From: Bacteroidales bacterium
GTDB lineage: Bacteria; Bacteroidota; Bacteroidia; Bacteroidales; Bacteroidaceae
NCBI GenBank assembly: GCA_030528885.1
Contig: JAUMXY010000015.1
Span: forward strand, 1-56,673
Reading direction: 5' to 3'
DNA length: 56,673 bases
Part shown: positions 43,026 to 51,329 of the stretch, one piece after another
How positions within the stretch are numbered: position 1 is the first letter of the stretch
How the letters are laid out: each line of letters begins with the position of its first letter
Translations under genes and position numbers: made by a program
The notes under the pieces: model-generated
Told to the model about the DNA's origin: nothing
Seen by the model: only the letters and a program-made list of their open reading frames with translations
Database searches by the model: none

Positions 43026-43106
43026 CCTCAAAACTGGTGAGACTCTCACCGCTGTGTCGGTGAGAGTCTGACCTCTGTATCGGTGAGAGTCTCACCGATT
43101 TTGAGG
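43026..43106. repeat. Intergenic triple-palindrome element (GGTGAGACTCTCACC family), copy 2
   Basis: Three palindromic units (GGTGAGACTCTCACC, CGGTGAGAGTCTGACC, CGGTGAGAGTCTCACCG) lie in tandem, bounded by CCTCAAAAC and its complement-like ATTTTGAGG. The middle unit is imperfect. Together with the left flank it matches copy 1 at 1400-1460. The remaining part of 42799-43259 holds the terminator at 42861 and the GH43 promoter. Confidence 0.8.
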
Positions 43107-43220
43107 TGTAAAGTGCAGTGTCGGGGCGCCCTGTTCATTCTTGTTGGATGGCGTGGGCATTTCGACTTCAAATGTTTCAGGAAAAATGATGTAATGCTTG
43201 TTTTTTTTCTTGTATAATTG

Positions 43221-43229
43221 TACCTTTGC
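43221..43229 (+). promoter_or_regulatory. Promoter -7 box TACCTTTGC for GH43
   Basis: Fits TAnnTTTGC. Transcription starting near 43236 excludes the in-frame Met at 43218 and supports the ATG at 43260. Confidence 0.65.
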
Positions 43230-43259
43230 AAGGTATTCATCTATCAAAGTCTTATTGTC

Positions 43260-45527
43260 ATGAAAAAAACATTTCTATTTGCTGTAGCTCTGTTGGCAGG
43301 CATGTGTATGAGCCATGCGCAGGAAGTGAAGGATTTTTCCTATCGTTGGACGGCAGACCAGGGGGACGGAACATATATCAACCCCATTGTGAATGCTGAT
43401 TTCCCCGATTGTGACGTTATTCGGGTAGGCGACACCTATTACTTCGCTTCTACCACCATGTATCATTTCCCGGGTGCGACGATTCTGAAATCAAAAGACC
43501 TAGTGAACTGGGAGTTTTGTGCCAATCCTTTGGAAATAGTCCTTGACAATGATGCTTATGGCTTGCTCAATGGCGAACACCACTATTCGCAAGGTATGTG
43601 GGCTTCGACCCTCCAGTATCACGATGGAAAGTTCTACTACTATTTCCCTTGTTCAACGTGGTCGAAGGATTCGCAGAGCATCCTTCTCACAGCAGAAGAC
43701 CCAGAGGGTATGTGGGAAGTGATTCGATTGCCCGAGGCTTATCATGACCCAGGGTGGCTCTTCGACGATGGAGAGAACGGTGACGGCTGCCTCTATGTGG
43801 CTTGCGGCATCGGTGACATCTGGGTGAACAAGCTGGACCCGAAGACTTTTGAGAAGATTGACAGCAAGAAAGTCATCTCGGTAGGCAACGGATGCGAGGG
43901 AGCGCACATGTACCATATAGGCGACTATTACTATATCTATGCGACTTATGGCGGTACGGAGGGTTCGCAGACCATTTTCCGTTCGAAGAGCCCGATGGGC
44001 ACCTATGAGGAGCATAAGGGGCGCGTGTTCGAGAAGCAGCATATCCATCAGGGGGCATTGGTCGAGACGCAGACAGGAGAGTGGTGGACGGTGCTTTTCC
44101 GTGATAATGGCGCCATCGGCCGCATCCCTTATCTGGAACCTGTTGTGTGGAAGGATGGCTGGCCCATCATCGGCAATAACGGTATCGATGTGAGCAAAGA
44201 CGGCAAGCCTTATCCGAAGCCAAACGTGGGTGCGGAACATCCGAAGAAGTATATCGAGACGAACGACCCCTTTGTTGCTCCGCAGCTTGGCAAGCAGTGG
44301 GCATGGAACCACAATCCCGACAACTCGGCATGGAGCTTGCAGACAAGGCCGGGGTGGTTGCGCTTGGGCACAGCGTCGGTCACCGACGATTTGGTTTCAG
44401 CACGCAACTCGCTCACGCAGCGTATTCTCGGATTTAATCCGACAGGCACTCCTTCCAACGAGTTCAAGTGGTGCTATGGAACCATCAAGATGGACCTGAG
44501 TGCGATGCAGGAAGGCGATGTGGCGGGTCTCTCTGTGTTTCAGCAGCCTTATTCGTTCATTGCGGTGAAGATGCAGAACGGAAAGAAAGTGCTGTACAGC
44601 GAGCGGTGCACGTTTAACAGTCAGGCGCACAAGAAGGTCGAGTCAAAGACAGGCAGCGAGGTCAGCAGCGACATCATCTATCTTCGTGCCATGCTGAACT
44701 TTGGCACCAATGCTTGCCGCTACCAATACAGCTATGACAATGTGACGTGGAAGAGCTTTGGAGTGCAGATGACGATGGGCTACACGCTCGACTTCTTTGT
44801 GGGGCAGCGCTTCTATCTGTTCAATTACGCAACCAAGGCGACAGGTGGCTATGTGGATATAGACTGGTTCTCGACAGAAAAGACGTTTACGGAAGAGGAT
44901 TTCTATGCACCAGAGACTTTGCAGGCTTTGGCTGAGGAGCCTGAGGGAGAAGTGAAGAAGCCACAAGAGCTGTTCCCTCGCAGCGCTTTCGCCCCAAGCC
45001 TGTATCTTACCGGAACCTATAAGAATACAGGCCTGATGGGCACATTCCGCTCTGGGGTGAATGGCATAGGCGGATGGTATGAACCGCAAGGGGTGAACCT
45101 GTCGGCATATAACTATTTAGTGCTCGAACTGTTGAAGTCGCCTGCCTGCAAGCCTGTGCTGCGTGTCTATGATAAGCATACGCTCTTCATGGCTGAGCCG
45201 TATGAGATTCCTGTCACATCGAAGAAGACGGTGGTGGACCTGAAGAATATGGTGACGGAAAGCGGCAAACGTATAGACCCTGCCCATGTGTACATTGTAG
45301 GACTTGGCTCCAATGGCTCGAGCGATATCTATATCAAGGATTTGTATGTGTCGATGGACGGGGAGACAAAGGCTACCGAGGAGGCGCTTGCAGTAGAAGG
45401 CATAGAGGCAACTTCTCAGCTCTCCGAGATATACAGCGTTTCGGGAGTGCGCCAGCCAGAGCTGCAGAAGGGTGTGAACATCATTCGTAGCAAGGAGGGC
45501 GCAACCGTGAAGGTGCTATCGAAATAA
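43260..45527 (+). CDS. GH43 beta-xylosidase/alpha-L-arabinofuranosidase
   Basis: 755 residues from MKKTFLFAVALLAGMCMSHA. GH43 five-bladed propeller (~38-330): NPIVNADFPDCDVI supplies the general base D47, DPGWLFDDGENGDGCLYV the pKa-modulating Asp, and GCEGAHMYHIGDYYY the acid E213. A GH43 C-terminal beta-sandwich (~345-560) follows, then an extra domain (~590-720, SAFAPSLYLTGTYKNTGLMG) and the tail IYSVSGVRQPELQKGVNIIR. It releases xylose or arabinose from xylo- or arabino-oligosaccharides. It has its own promoter after the SusCD operon terminator. It converges on the HD-domain gene across a shared terminator. Confidence 0.93.
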   Translation: MKKTFLFAVALLAGMCMSHAQEVKDFSYRWTADQGDGTYINPIVNADFPDCDVIRVGDTYYFASTTMYHFPGATILKSKDLVNWEFCANPLEIVLDNDAYGLLNGEHHYSQGMWASTLQYHDGKFYYYFPCSTWSKDSQSILLTAEDPEGMWEVIRLPEAYHDPGWLFDDGENGDGCLYVACGIGDIWVNKLDPKTFEKIDSKKVISVGNGCEGAHMYHIGDYYYIYATYGGTEGSQTIFRSKSPMGTYEEHKGRVFEKQHIHQGALVETQTGEWWTVLFRDNGAIGRIPYLEPVVWKDGWPIIGNNGIDVSKDGKPYPKPNVGAEHPKKYIETNDPFVAPQLGKQWAWNHNPDNSAWSLQTRPGWLRLGTASVTDDLVSARNSLTQRILGFNPTGTPSNEFKWCYGTIKMDLSAMQEGDVAGLSVFQQPYSFIAVKMQNGKKVLYSERCTFNSQAHKKVESKTGSEVSSDIIYLRAMLNFGTNACRYQYSYDNVTWKSFGVQMTMGYTLDFFVGQRFYLFNYATKATGGYVDIDWFSTEKTFTEEDFYAPETLQALAEEPEGEVKKPQELFPRSAFAPSLYLTGTYKNTGLMGTFRSGVNGIGGWYEPQGVNLSAYNYLVLELLKSPACKPVLRVYDKHTLFMAEPYEIPVTSKKTVVDLKNMVTESGKRIDPAHVYIVGLGSNGSSDIYIKDLYVSMDGETKATEEALAVEGIEATSQLSEIYSVSGVRQPELQKGVNIIRSKEGATVKVLSK

Positions 45528-45570
45528 GCATGGGCTTGCAGGCAGGTTGTGAGAACATGGCAAAAAAAGA

Positions 45571-45601
45571 AGCAGGTGGAGCGTTGGGCGTTCCACCTGC
45601 T
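45571..45601. terminator. Bidirectional terminator between GH43 and HD-domain genes
   Basis: Stem AGCAGGTGGA / TCCACCTGCT with an 11-nt loop. It is followed on the minus strand by TTCTTTTTTT and on the plus strand by TTGTGTTG (weak). Confidence 0.8.
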
Positions 45602-45617
45602 TTGTGTTGTAAGGCTG

Positions 45618-46625
45618 CTATTCTCCCCAGACGGGAATGTCGAGCGGGGTGTCAAGGAAGCGTTGAAGTGCTTCGGCAAAAGGAGCGGAGCATTCAGTGA
45701 CTCTGCCTTTTCCCGCAACGCAGGGGTTGATGTGCCGCTTCTTCGCAACGATAATCTTTGCTTCCGGATGTTGGCAGCCTCGGCAGATGCGGTGAAGCTG
45801 GCGGAATCTGTTCCAGTCGGCGGCAGCTACAGCATCGCTGCCAAGCAGGGCAATGACTCTCTCTTCTGTCTGATAAAGGTCGGAAGTGTCGAGAATGCCT
45901 CGTTTGATATGCTTTTTCAGCAGTTCGGCAAGCGTCTGCATGGCAAATCTGTCCTCATCGGCAATGTAGATGGCGGAGGTGCGCAAGGCTGCAAGGCTGA
46001 ACTGCTCAGCAGCTTCTGGATTGTTGAACATCAGTTCCTCCTCTCCCTCGTCATTGGCACTGACGGTAAGGTCTTCAAACCAGCGTTGCACGTCCTCGTA
46101 TGGGGCTACGCAGTAGTTCACCATATTGGTCAGCGTGTACTCCAGCCTGTCAGCCGACAGCTTGGGCGAATCATTGTCAGCAATAGGGTATCGGTGATAG
46201 TCTGCCACGTCGTCGAGCGTCAGCCCCAGTTCCTTCAGCTTCTCCATGATTTCTGCCGACGAGGCGATGATTTCTGTCGTGCCGTGTTCGGTGGACTCTT
46301 GCTTCAAGTGGTCGTTGTTGAGAAAGTCGATGACATGGGCGAAGGTTGGGGTGGCGATGTCGTGAAGCAAGGCTGCTATGGTCTGCTTGACATCATGCGT
46401 GAATCGCCACACAATCAATGCGCAACCTACGCTGTGGCTGTATCTTGAGTAGTTTCTCAGCCCATCGAAGAGCGGGAAAGACGTGTATTCGCACCCGCAG
46501 TTCATGCCGACGCCTTTCAGCCGTTGCATGGCTGGAGTGCCGGCAAGGTCGTTGATAAAGCTGGGAGTGGACGGATAGTACAGCTTCCACATGAACTCGG
46601 TGTTCTGTTCGTGCTGTGCCATCAT
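45618..46625 (-). CDS. HD-superfamily phosphohydrolase
   Basis: 335 residues, no signal peptide. LFDGLRNYSRYSHSVGCALI holds the first metal-ligand His, and ALLHDIATPTFAHVIDFLNN the HD pair plus a further His. This arrangement is that of dGTPase-like and SAMHD1-like HD hydrolases. The substrate is unknown; nucleotides are most likely by family. The ATG overlaps the stop of the FKBP gene by four bases (ATGA, 46625-46622), so the two are co-translated from one message. A conserved GCQHPEAKIIVAKKRHINPC segment near the C-terminus has two Cys that might bind metal. Confidence 0.87.
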   Translation of the reverse strand: MMAQHEQNTEFMWKLYYPSTPSFINDLAGTPAMQRLKGVGMNCGCEYTSFPLFDGLRNYSRYSHSVGCALIVWRFTHDVKQTIAALLHDIATPTFAHVIDFLNNDHLKQESTEHGTTEIIASSAEIMEKLKELGLTLDDVADYHRYPIADNDSPKLSADRLEYTLTNMVNYCVAPYEDVQRWFEDLTVSANDEGEEELMFNNPEAAEQFSLAALRTSAIYIADEDRFAMQTLAELLKKHIKRGILDTSDLYQTEERVIALLGSDAVAAADWNRFRQLHRICRGCQHPEAKIIVAKKRHINPCVAGKGRVTECSAPFAEALQRFLDTPLDIPVWGE

Positions 46626-47020
46626 GCGATACCTAACAGTTCAATGTCGAATATAAGTGTAGAGCCGCCGGGGATGCCGGGCTGAGAGAACTTGCCGTAG
46701 CCTAATTCGGCAGGGATGTAGATTTCCCATCTGTCGCCGATGCGCATCTGTTGAAGGGCAATGATCCAGCCCTCAATCAGGTCGCTGAGCCGGCAGGCCA
46801 GAGGAACGCCGCCTCGGCTGCTGTCAAACTGCTTGCCGTTGATGGTCTTGCCTGTGTAGTGCGCTGTGATGATGCTGCGCGTTGCAGGGTGAGCTCCGTT
46901 GGAGTCTCCTTCGCTAATCACCTTGTAGCAGATGCCTTTTGCAAGAGCCTTCACGCCCTCTTCCTGCGCTTTTGCCGTGAGCCATTCTTTGTTGGCCTGT
47001 ATGTAATCGCGTTTAGCCAT
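46622..47020 (-). CDS. FKBP-type peptidyl-prolyl cis-trans isomerase
   Basis: 132 residues. After an N-terminal helical stretch (QANKEWLTAKAQEEGVKALA) the FKBP fold is shown by IITAHYTGKTINGKQFDSSR, LIEGWIIALQQMRIGDRWEI and YIPAELGYGKFSQPGIPGGS then TLIFDIELLGI. No signal peptide, so it acts in the cytoplasm. It speeds proline isomerisation or acts as a chaperone. It is coupled to the HD hydrolase downstream by an ATGA overlap; a strong terminator lies between it and the next upstream gene, so its promoter should lie in 47021-47060. Confidence 0.93.
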   Translation of the reverse strand: MAKRDYIQANKEWLTAKAQEEGVKALAKGICYKVISEGDSNGAHPATRSIITAHYTGKTINGKQFDSSRGGVPLACRLSDLIEGWIIALQQMRIGDRWEIYIPAELGYGKFSQPGIPGGSTLIFDIELLGIA

Positions 47021-47062
47021 GATTCTTCTGTCTTGTTGGGGTATGGAGATGGTTGCTGAAAA

Positions 47063-47104
47063 AGAGCAATGTGCGTAAGTGGTGCCACTGTTGCATATTG
47101 CTCT
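47063..47104 (-). terminator. Terminator after the DUF2795 gene
   Basis: Stem AGAGCAAT(A/G)TGC / GCATATTGCTCT enclosing a smaller AGTGG/CCACT hairpin, followed on the minus strand by TTTTTC. Confidence 0.75.
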
Positions 47105-47141
47105 TTTGTTTCCTGTCTCTTTCGATTTGCCTGAAGAAACG

Positions 47142-47363
47142 TTAATATTCTTCTTCGTCCCAGAGGAAATCTTCCTTAGATGGATAGTCTGGCCAAATCT
47201 CTTCGATGGATTCGTAGATGTCTCCTTCGTCTTCTATTTCTTCCAGGTTTTCAATGACTTCGAGGGGCGCACCTGAGCGCGTGGCGTAGTCGATGAGCTC
47301 TTCTTTGGTTGCAGGCCATGGTGCATCTTCAAGTTTTGATGCTAATTCAAGTGTCCAGTACAT
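47142..47363 (-). CDS. DUF2795 family small protein
   Basis: 73 residues beginning MYWTLELASKLEDAPWPATK and continuing EELIDYATRSGAPLEVIENL, the DUF2795 signature, with a strongly acidic C-terminal half. The family is widely conserved in Bacteroidota and other phyla; the fold is small and helical and the role is unknown. It is a single-gene unit with its own TATCTTTGC box (47392-47400) and terminator (47063-47104). Confidence 0.85.
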   Translation of the reverse strand: MYWTLELASKLEDAPWPATKEELIDYATRSGAPLEVIENLEEIEDEGDIYESIEEIWPDYPSKEDFLWDEEEY

Positions 47364-47391
47364 ATTGTTTATGATATTAAATTTTCAAGAT

Positions 47392-47400
47392 GCAAAGATA
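47392..47400 (-). promoter_or_regulatory. Promoter -7 box TATCTTTGC for the DUF2795 gene
   Basis: Fits TAnnTTTGC and lies 29 bp upstream of the ATG. Confidence 0.65.
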
Positions 47401-47514
47401 AGGTAATTCAGATATAAAACAAAATAAAAGAGGTTTTTTTATGGCATATCTTCATTTGGAGACTTGGCTGCTGGTGATGTGCTAAGTGTGTGCGGCACTT
47501 CTGAATGGGCTTGG

Positions 47515-48075
47515 CTAATTGTCTTGGGGTGGTGCCCAGAGGGTTTCGGGCTGATTTTCATCCATGTTGAGTTTCCGTGCCAGAACAAAGAAGTAGTCGC
47601 TGAGCCTGTTGATGTAGGCCAGGGCGGCAGGGGCAATCGCTGTGTGCTCCTCGGGCAGATTGAGCATGCACCGTTCAGCGCGTCGGCAGATGGTGCGGCA
47701 GACGTGGCTGATGGCGGCAGCGCGGCAACCTCCAGGCAATACAAAGCTCTTGAGCGGCGGCAGCAGGGATGAGATGCTGTCTATCTGCTGCTCCATCTCT
47801 TGCAGGTCGCTGCTGTTGATGCTGCATGCAGGATGGGGGCAGCGAGGGGAGGGCTCTGTTGCCAAATAGCCTCCGATGATGAAGAGTTTGTTCTGTATGG
47901 TGGTCAGGAACGCCCGGTCTATGCTGTCTTTGCAGTAGGTGATGAGCAGCCCGGTGGTGGAGTTGAGCTCGTCGATGGTGCCATACGATTCGAGGCGTGT
48001 GCAAGTCTTGCTGACACGTTGTCCGCTGGCAAGCGAGGTCATGCCGTTGTCTCCTGTTTTGGTATATATTTTCAT
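47515..48075 (-). CDS. PduO-type cob(I)yrinic acid a,c-diamide adenosyltransferase
   Basis: 186 residues from MKIYTKTGDNGMTSLASGQR, the family N-terminus that binds ATP (TKTGDxGxT). ESYGTIDELNSTTGLLI, LPGGCRAAAISHVCRTICRR (ATP/corrinoid site; the usual motif is PGG..aa.lh.aRt..RRaER) and LAYINRLSDYFFVLAR follow. It transfers the adenosyl group of ATP to cobalamin to make coenzyme B12. The longer frame to 48180 overlaps the upstream gene heavily. The chosen ATG overlaps that gene's stop by ATGA (48075-48072), which decides the start. It is the last gene of a three-gene unit with a sensor kinase. Confidence 0.92.
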   Translation of the reverse strand: MKIYTKTGDNGMTSLASGQRVSKTCTRLESYGTIDELNSTTGLLITYCKDSIDRAFLTTIQNKLFIIGGYLATEPSPRCPHPACSINSSDLQEMEQQIDSISSLLPPLKSFVLPGGCRAAAISHVCRTICRRAERCMLNLPEEHTAIAPAALAYINRLSDYFFVLARKLNMDENQPETLWAPPQDN

Positions 48076-48512
48076 AAGAGGTAGTTTTGCTTGATGCGCT
48101 TGTTGTCGAAAGTGACCAGGCCGCGGCGTCTCATGTCGAATGTGACGATGGCTCGTGGGTCGTTGACGATATGCTGCCAAAGGGCTGCATTGTCGTTGTG
48201 TATGTGCTCCACGATGAGGACGGTCTGGGCGTTTGCGTGCTGCACTGCTTCTTCATAAGAAACTGCTGCTGCTTGCGCTTTTTGGTCTATGATGACAACG
48301 GGCTGGTTGCGGTAGTGGTTGCAGATGCGGTAGAGCTGTTGCTGTTGAGCATTCATGTGCTGTTCCTGATAGGCATAGTATTGATGCCGCTCAAAGAGCA
48401 CGTCTCGCACGAGCTCGTATGCCCATGGGGAATGAATGCCATAGCCGTGTCGGTGGATAGCTCTCGGCAACGCTGTGAGTACAAGGTGTGTGGCGCGTTG
48501 CAGGTTCATCAT
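48072..48512 (-). CDS. Short conserved hypothetical protein, related to Bacteroidota SAM-methyltransferase-like family
   Basis: 146 residues. The N-terminal RHGYGIHSPWAYELVRDVLF resembles the GIHSPFVYxLV signature found at the start of a Bacteroidota family of methyltransferase-like proteins. The C-terminal AIVTFDMRRRGLVTFDNKRI resembles its end. The central nucleotide-binding part is much reduced, so it may be a shortened, non-catalytic version. It overlaps both neighbours by ATGA, so translation is coupled in the order kinase, this gene, adenosyltransferase. Function unknown. Confidence 0.75.
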   Translation of the reverse strand: MMNLQRATHLVLTALPRAIHRHGYGIHSPWAYELVRDVLFERHQYYAYQEQHMNAQQQQLYRICNHYRNQPVVIIDQKAQAAAVSYEEAVQHANAQTVLIVEHIHNDNAALWQHIVNDPRAIVTFDMRRRGLVTFDNKRIKQNYLL

Positions 48513-50371
48513 GATGGGATGTTGTTTTCGCTGTCGCTGTCGCCAGCTTCCGTTTCTGCAGGTTGGTTAGGGACGGTAAAGACGAAGCGGGCTCCTTGCG
48601 TATAGCCTGTGTCAAGATAAATTTCTCCTCCGAGTGCCTGAGCGATAAGGTTGCAGACATAGAGTCCGAGACCAAGGCCGGGGCTATAGTGGTCGAGCTT
48701 CTCAAAGTGCTCGAAAATCTTTTTTGCCTTATCAGCTGGAACGCCTACGCCCGTATCGGTAACGATGAACTGTACGCTGTTGTTGGCAATGTAGTGTGCG
48801 ACGCTAAGCGTGATGCTGCCGCTCGTTGTGTTCTTGCAGGCGTTGGAGAGCAGGTTGAAGAGTACTTGCGACACACGCTTTCTGTCGGTGTGCAGGCAAA
48901 GCCCTTCTTGCAGTGGCTGATAGGAGTAGCATACCCCGTCGGGAATCAGTTCCCTGATTGCCTCTTCCTGACTTTGGCAGAGCTGGTCAACGTCGGCGTG
49001 CTCGAATTGGAAGTTGAATGTGCCGACTTCCATATTGCTCACGTCGATGATGTCGTCAAGCGTGGAAAGCAGTTGGTTGTTGCTCTCCAGGATATATCCG
49101 TTGTAGAGATTCCTTTCCTCTTCCGTAAGGTCGTTTGACATGAGTTGCGCAAACCCCATGATGGCATTGAGCGGTGTGCGTATCTCGTGCCTCATGTTCT
49201 GGATAAACACGTTCTTGATGCGGTCGGCGATGTTTGCCTGTTCCAGCGCCTTCTGCAATTCATCCGCTCTCCTCTTCTCCTCCACGGTGTTGTTGTGGCG
49301 CCATCCCAGGTAGAACACAGCGCAGAGCGATACGCCCAGCAGGGCGAACGTGATGGTGAGCGAGTCTTTCTGTATCTTGTCCGACTTCTCCAGCTTCTCT
49401 TGGTACAAGTTGTATTCGTTGTTGATGACCGGGAAGTTGCGGGATATCTCCAGCGCCAAGCTGCGTGAAGGGTAGATGTTGGCATCTTCCATCGTGCAGA
49501 TGAGGTACTTGTAAGCGTGGCTGATGTCCCCCTGCTCGTGCAGCAGCTGCACCAGATAGGGGAGCGCCTGGTAGTCCGTCGTACCGTTCTTGATGTCTTC
49601 TGTGGCCGTCACAGCCAGATAATAGATGTTGTTGGTGCTGTCTTGCAGCATCTCGTAGATAGAGGCGAGCGTCGTGTGCAGATACAGGTAGTTGTTGCCA
49701 TCCGCCTTGTTCAGGTATCGTGTGGCTACATAGAGCGCTTTGCTGAGATGCTTCTTGCTCATCTCCCGAGTGGCCAGCGTGATGTTCTTGCTGAATCCCT
49801 CGGGATGCAGCAGGAAGATGCTGTCGATGCAAGCCTGTATCTTGCTGTCTGCGCTGTCCTCAGTATGAAGATTCTGAGTGTACTCCTCAATCTTCTGGTA
49901 GTTGCCCAGGCAGGTTCGGTAGTAATGCAGCCTTTCCTCTTTCGTAAGCGGAGAAGGGTCCATCTCGTTGGTGATGGCATTCGCCTTATGGTACAGACCC
50001 ATGGTGCCGAATATCTGCGACTTGTTGAGCATGACCCACGCCTGCAGGTTAACGTCCTTGGTGTAGGCATCCGTTGCCTCAATCCGCTCCAGCGTCTTCA
50101 GCGACTTGTTGCCGTCGATGTCGCACAGCGCCCAATAAAGTTCCTTGCATTTCTCTATATATACGTCTTGCGAACAAGTGTTGACGACTTTCTCGAGGCT
50201 GTCGGCATGCAGTCTTCGCTGAGCCTGATAAGTGCTTTTGTGCGCGATGGCACTGTCGAGCGCAGTCAATGCAGCCTCAATTTCCTTGGTGCTATATGTC
50301 TTTTGGGCAAGTGCCATCAGAGGCGCTGCCGACAAGGCGAGAAGTAGGATGACGATGCGTATGCGCTGCAT
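48509..50371 (-). CDS. Orphan sensor histidine kinase with periplasmic TPR-like domain
   Basis: 620 residues. A signal-like N-terminus (MQRIRIVILLLALSAAPLMA) precedes an all-helical TPR-like periplasmic region (~25-325) and a membrane helix (~332-352, LTITFALLGVSLCAVFYLGW). Then come a coiled linker, HisKA (FIQNMRHEIRTPLNAIMGFA, phospho-acceptor H395) and HATPase_c with N box NLLSNACKNT, G1 VTDTGVGVP and G2 GLGLGLYV. No receiver or DNA-binding domain is fused and no response regulator lies nearby, so its partner is elsewhere. A TACATTTGC box (50424-50432) lies upstream, divergent from birA. The downstream genes overlap by ATGA. Confidence 0.92.
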   Translation of the reverse strand: MQRIRIVILLLALSAAPLMALAQKTYSTKEIEAALTALDSAIAHKSTYQAQRRLHADSLEKVVNTCSQDVYIEKCKELYWALCDIDGNKSLKTLERIEATDAYTKDVNLQAWVMLNKSQIFGTMGLYHKANAITNEMDPSPLTKEERLHYYRTCLGNYQKIEEYTQNLHTEDSADSKIQACIDSIFLLHPEGFSKNITLATREMSKKHLSKALYVATRYLNKADGNNYLYLHTTLASIYEMLQDSTNNIYYLAVTATEDIKNGTTDYQALPYLVQLLHEQGDISHAYKYLICTMEDANIYPSRSLALEISRNFPVINNEYNLYQEKLEKSDKIQKDSLTITFALLGVSLCAVFYLGWRHNNTVEEKRRADELQKALEQANIADRIKNVFIQNMRHEIRTPLNAIMGFAQLMSNDLTEEERNLYNGYILESNNQLLSTLDDIIDVSNMEVGTFNFQFEHADVDQLCQSQEEAIRELIPDGVCYSYQPLQEGLCLHTDRKRVSQVLFNLLSNACKNTTSGSITLSVAHYIANNSVQFIVTDTGVGVPADKAKKIFEHFEKLDHYSPGLGLGLYVCNLIAQALGGEIYLDTGYTQGARFVFTVPNQPAETEAGDSDSENNIPS

Positions 50372-50423
50372 GCTAAGGCTATAAAATAAACTCTTGTTTT
50401 CCCGGGTTATTAAACTTTCTTTC

Positions 50424-50432
50424 GCAAATGTA
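50424..50432 (-). promoter_or_regulatory. Promoter -7 box TACATTTGC for the histidine kinase operon
   Basis: Fits TAnnTTTGC; about 50 bp upstream of the start codon. Confidence 0.65.
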
Positions 50433-50527
50433 GTTTTTTGTTTGTTAAAAACACAATAAATTCGTGAGTTTTTATTGAAGAAACGCTAAAATAGTGTCCA
50501 AGAGGGTGTTTTTTTTGCATTTTGTTT

Positions 50528-50536
50528 TAACTTTGC
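50528..50536 (+). promoter_or_regulatory. Promoter -7 box TAACTTTGC for the birA-queA operon
   Basis: Fits TAnnTTTGC. It makes the in-frame Met at 50494 impossible as a start and supports the ATG at 50551. Confidence 0.7.
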
Positions 50537-50550
50537 AAAAAAAACAAGAA

Positions 50551-51321
50551 ATGGAAGATGTTTGTCGTATCAACCTTCCTGTGGCTGATTCAACCAACCT
50601 TTTTGTCCGCGAAATGCTGGAGGAACAGCGTTCCGGGCAGGTCGTTTCGCCAGGGGTTCAGTCTGGCTTCACCTTGGTTGTGGCAGACCACCAGACAGCC
50701 GGCCGAGGTCAGCAAGGCAACTCTTGGGAGTCCGAGCGCGGCAAGAATCTTACCTTCTCCTTGTTGTGCCATCCCGTTTTCGTCAAGCCTTCCAGCCAGT
50801 TCCTGCTGTCACAGTGCATGGCATTAGCTGTCCGAGAGGCACTGGCTCCCCACGTGGCAGCAGTGCAGGTGAAGTGGCCCAACGACATTTATATAGGCGA
50901 CAAGAAAATCAGCGGCACGCTCATCGAGTGCGACCTGCAAGGCGGAAAAATCTCCAGCTGCATTATTGGTGTAGGCGTCAACGTGAATCAGGAAGTGTTT
51001 CTGAGCGATGCCCCCAATCCTGTGTCACTGCAGCAGCTGACAGGGCGGCAGACCGACCGCGAGGCTCTGCTGCAGGACATCATCCGCCACTTCCAGCACT
51101 ACTACGCAAGGCTGCGCGAAGGACGAGAGGAAGAGATACGGCAGGCATACATGCAATGCCTGTACCGGCGCACAGGGCTGCACCGCTACGCCGATGTGCG
51201 CGGCGAGTTCATGGCCGAGATTGCCGATGTCGAGCCGACAGGGCATCTTCATTTGCGCTTTGCCGATGGCAGGGTGGTGAGATACGAGTTCAAGGAAGTG
51301 CGTTTTATGCTTGAAAACTAA
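50551..51321 (+). CDS. birA: Biotin--[acetyl-CoA-carboxylase] ligase
   Basis: 256 residues from MEDVCRINLPVADSTNLFVR. Biotinyl-lipoyl ligase motifs: QTAGRGQQGNSWESERGKNL (the biotinyl-AMP loop, usually GRGRxGR), KWPNDIYIGDKKISGTLIEC and IIGVGVNVN. A C-terminal SH3-like domain ends with GRVVRYEFKEVRF. There is no N-terminal winged helix, so it is a non-regulatory (class I) ligase. It attaches biotin to the acetyl-CoA carboxylase or other biotin carrier proteins. First gene of a compact operon; queA begins 8 bp later. Confidence 0.94.
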   Translation: MEDVCRINLPVADSTNLFVREMLEEQRSGQVVSPGVQSGFTLVVADHQTAGRGQQGNSWESERGKNLTFSLLCHPVFVKPSSQFLLSQCMALAVREALAPHVAAVQVKWPNDIYIGDKKISGTLIECDLQGGKISSCIIGVGVNVNQEVFLSDAPNPVSLQQLTGRQTDREALLQDIIRHFQHYYARLREGREEEIRQAYMQCLYRRTGLHRYADVRGEFMAEIADVEPTGHLHLRFADGRVVRYEFKEVRFMLEN

Positions 51322-51329
51322 ATACAGAG

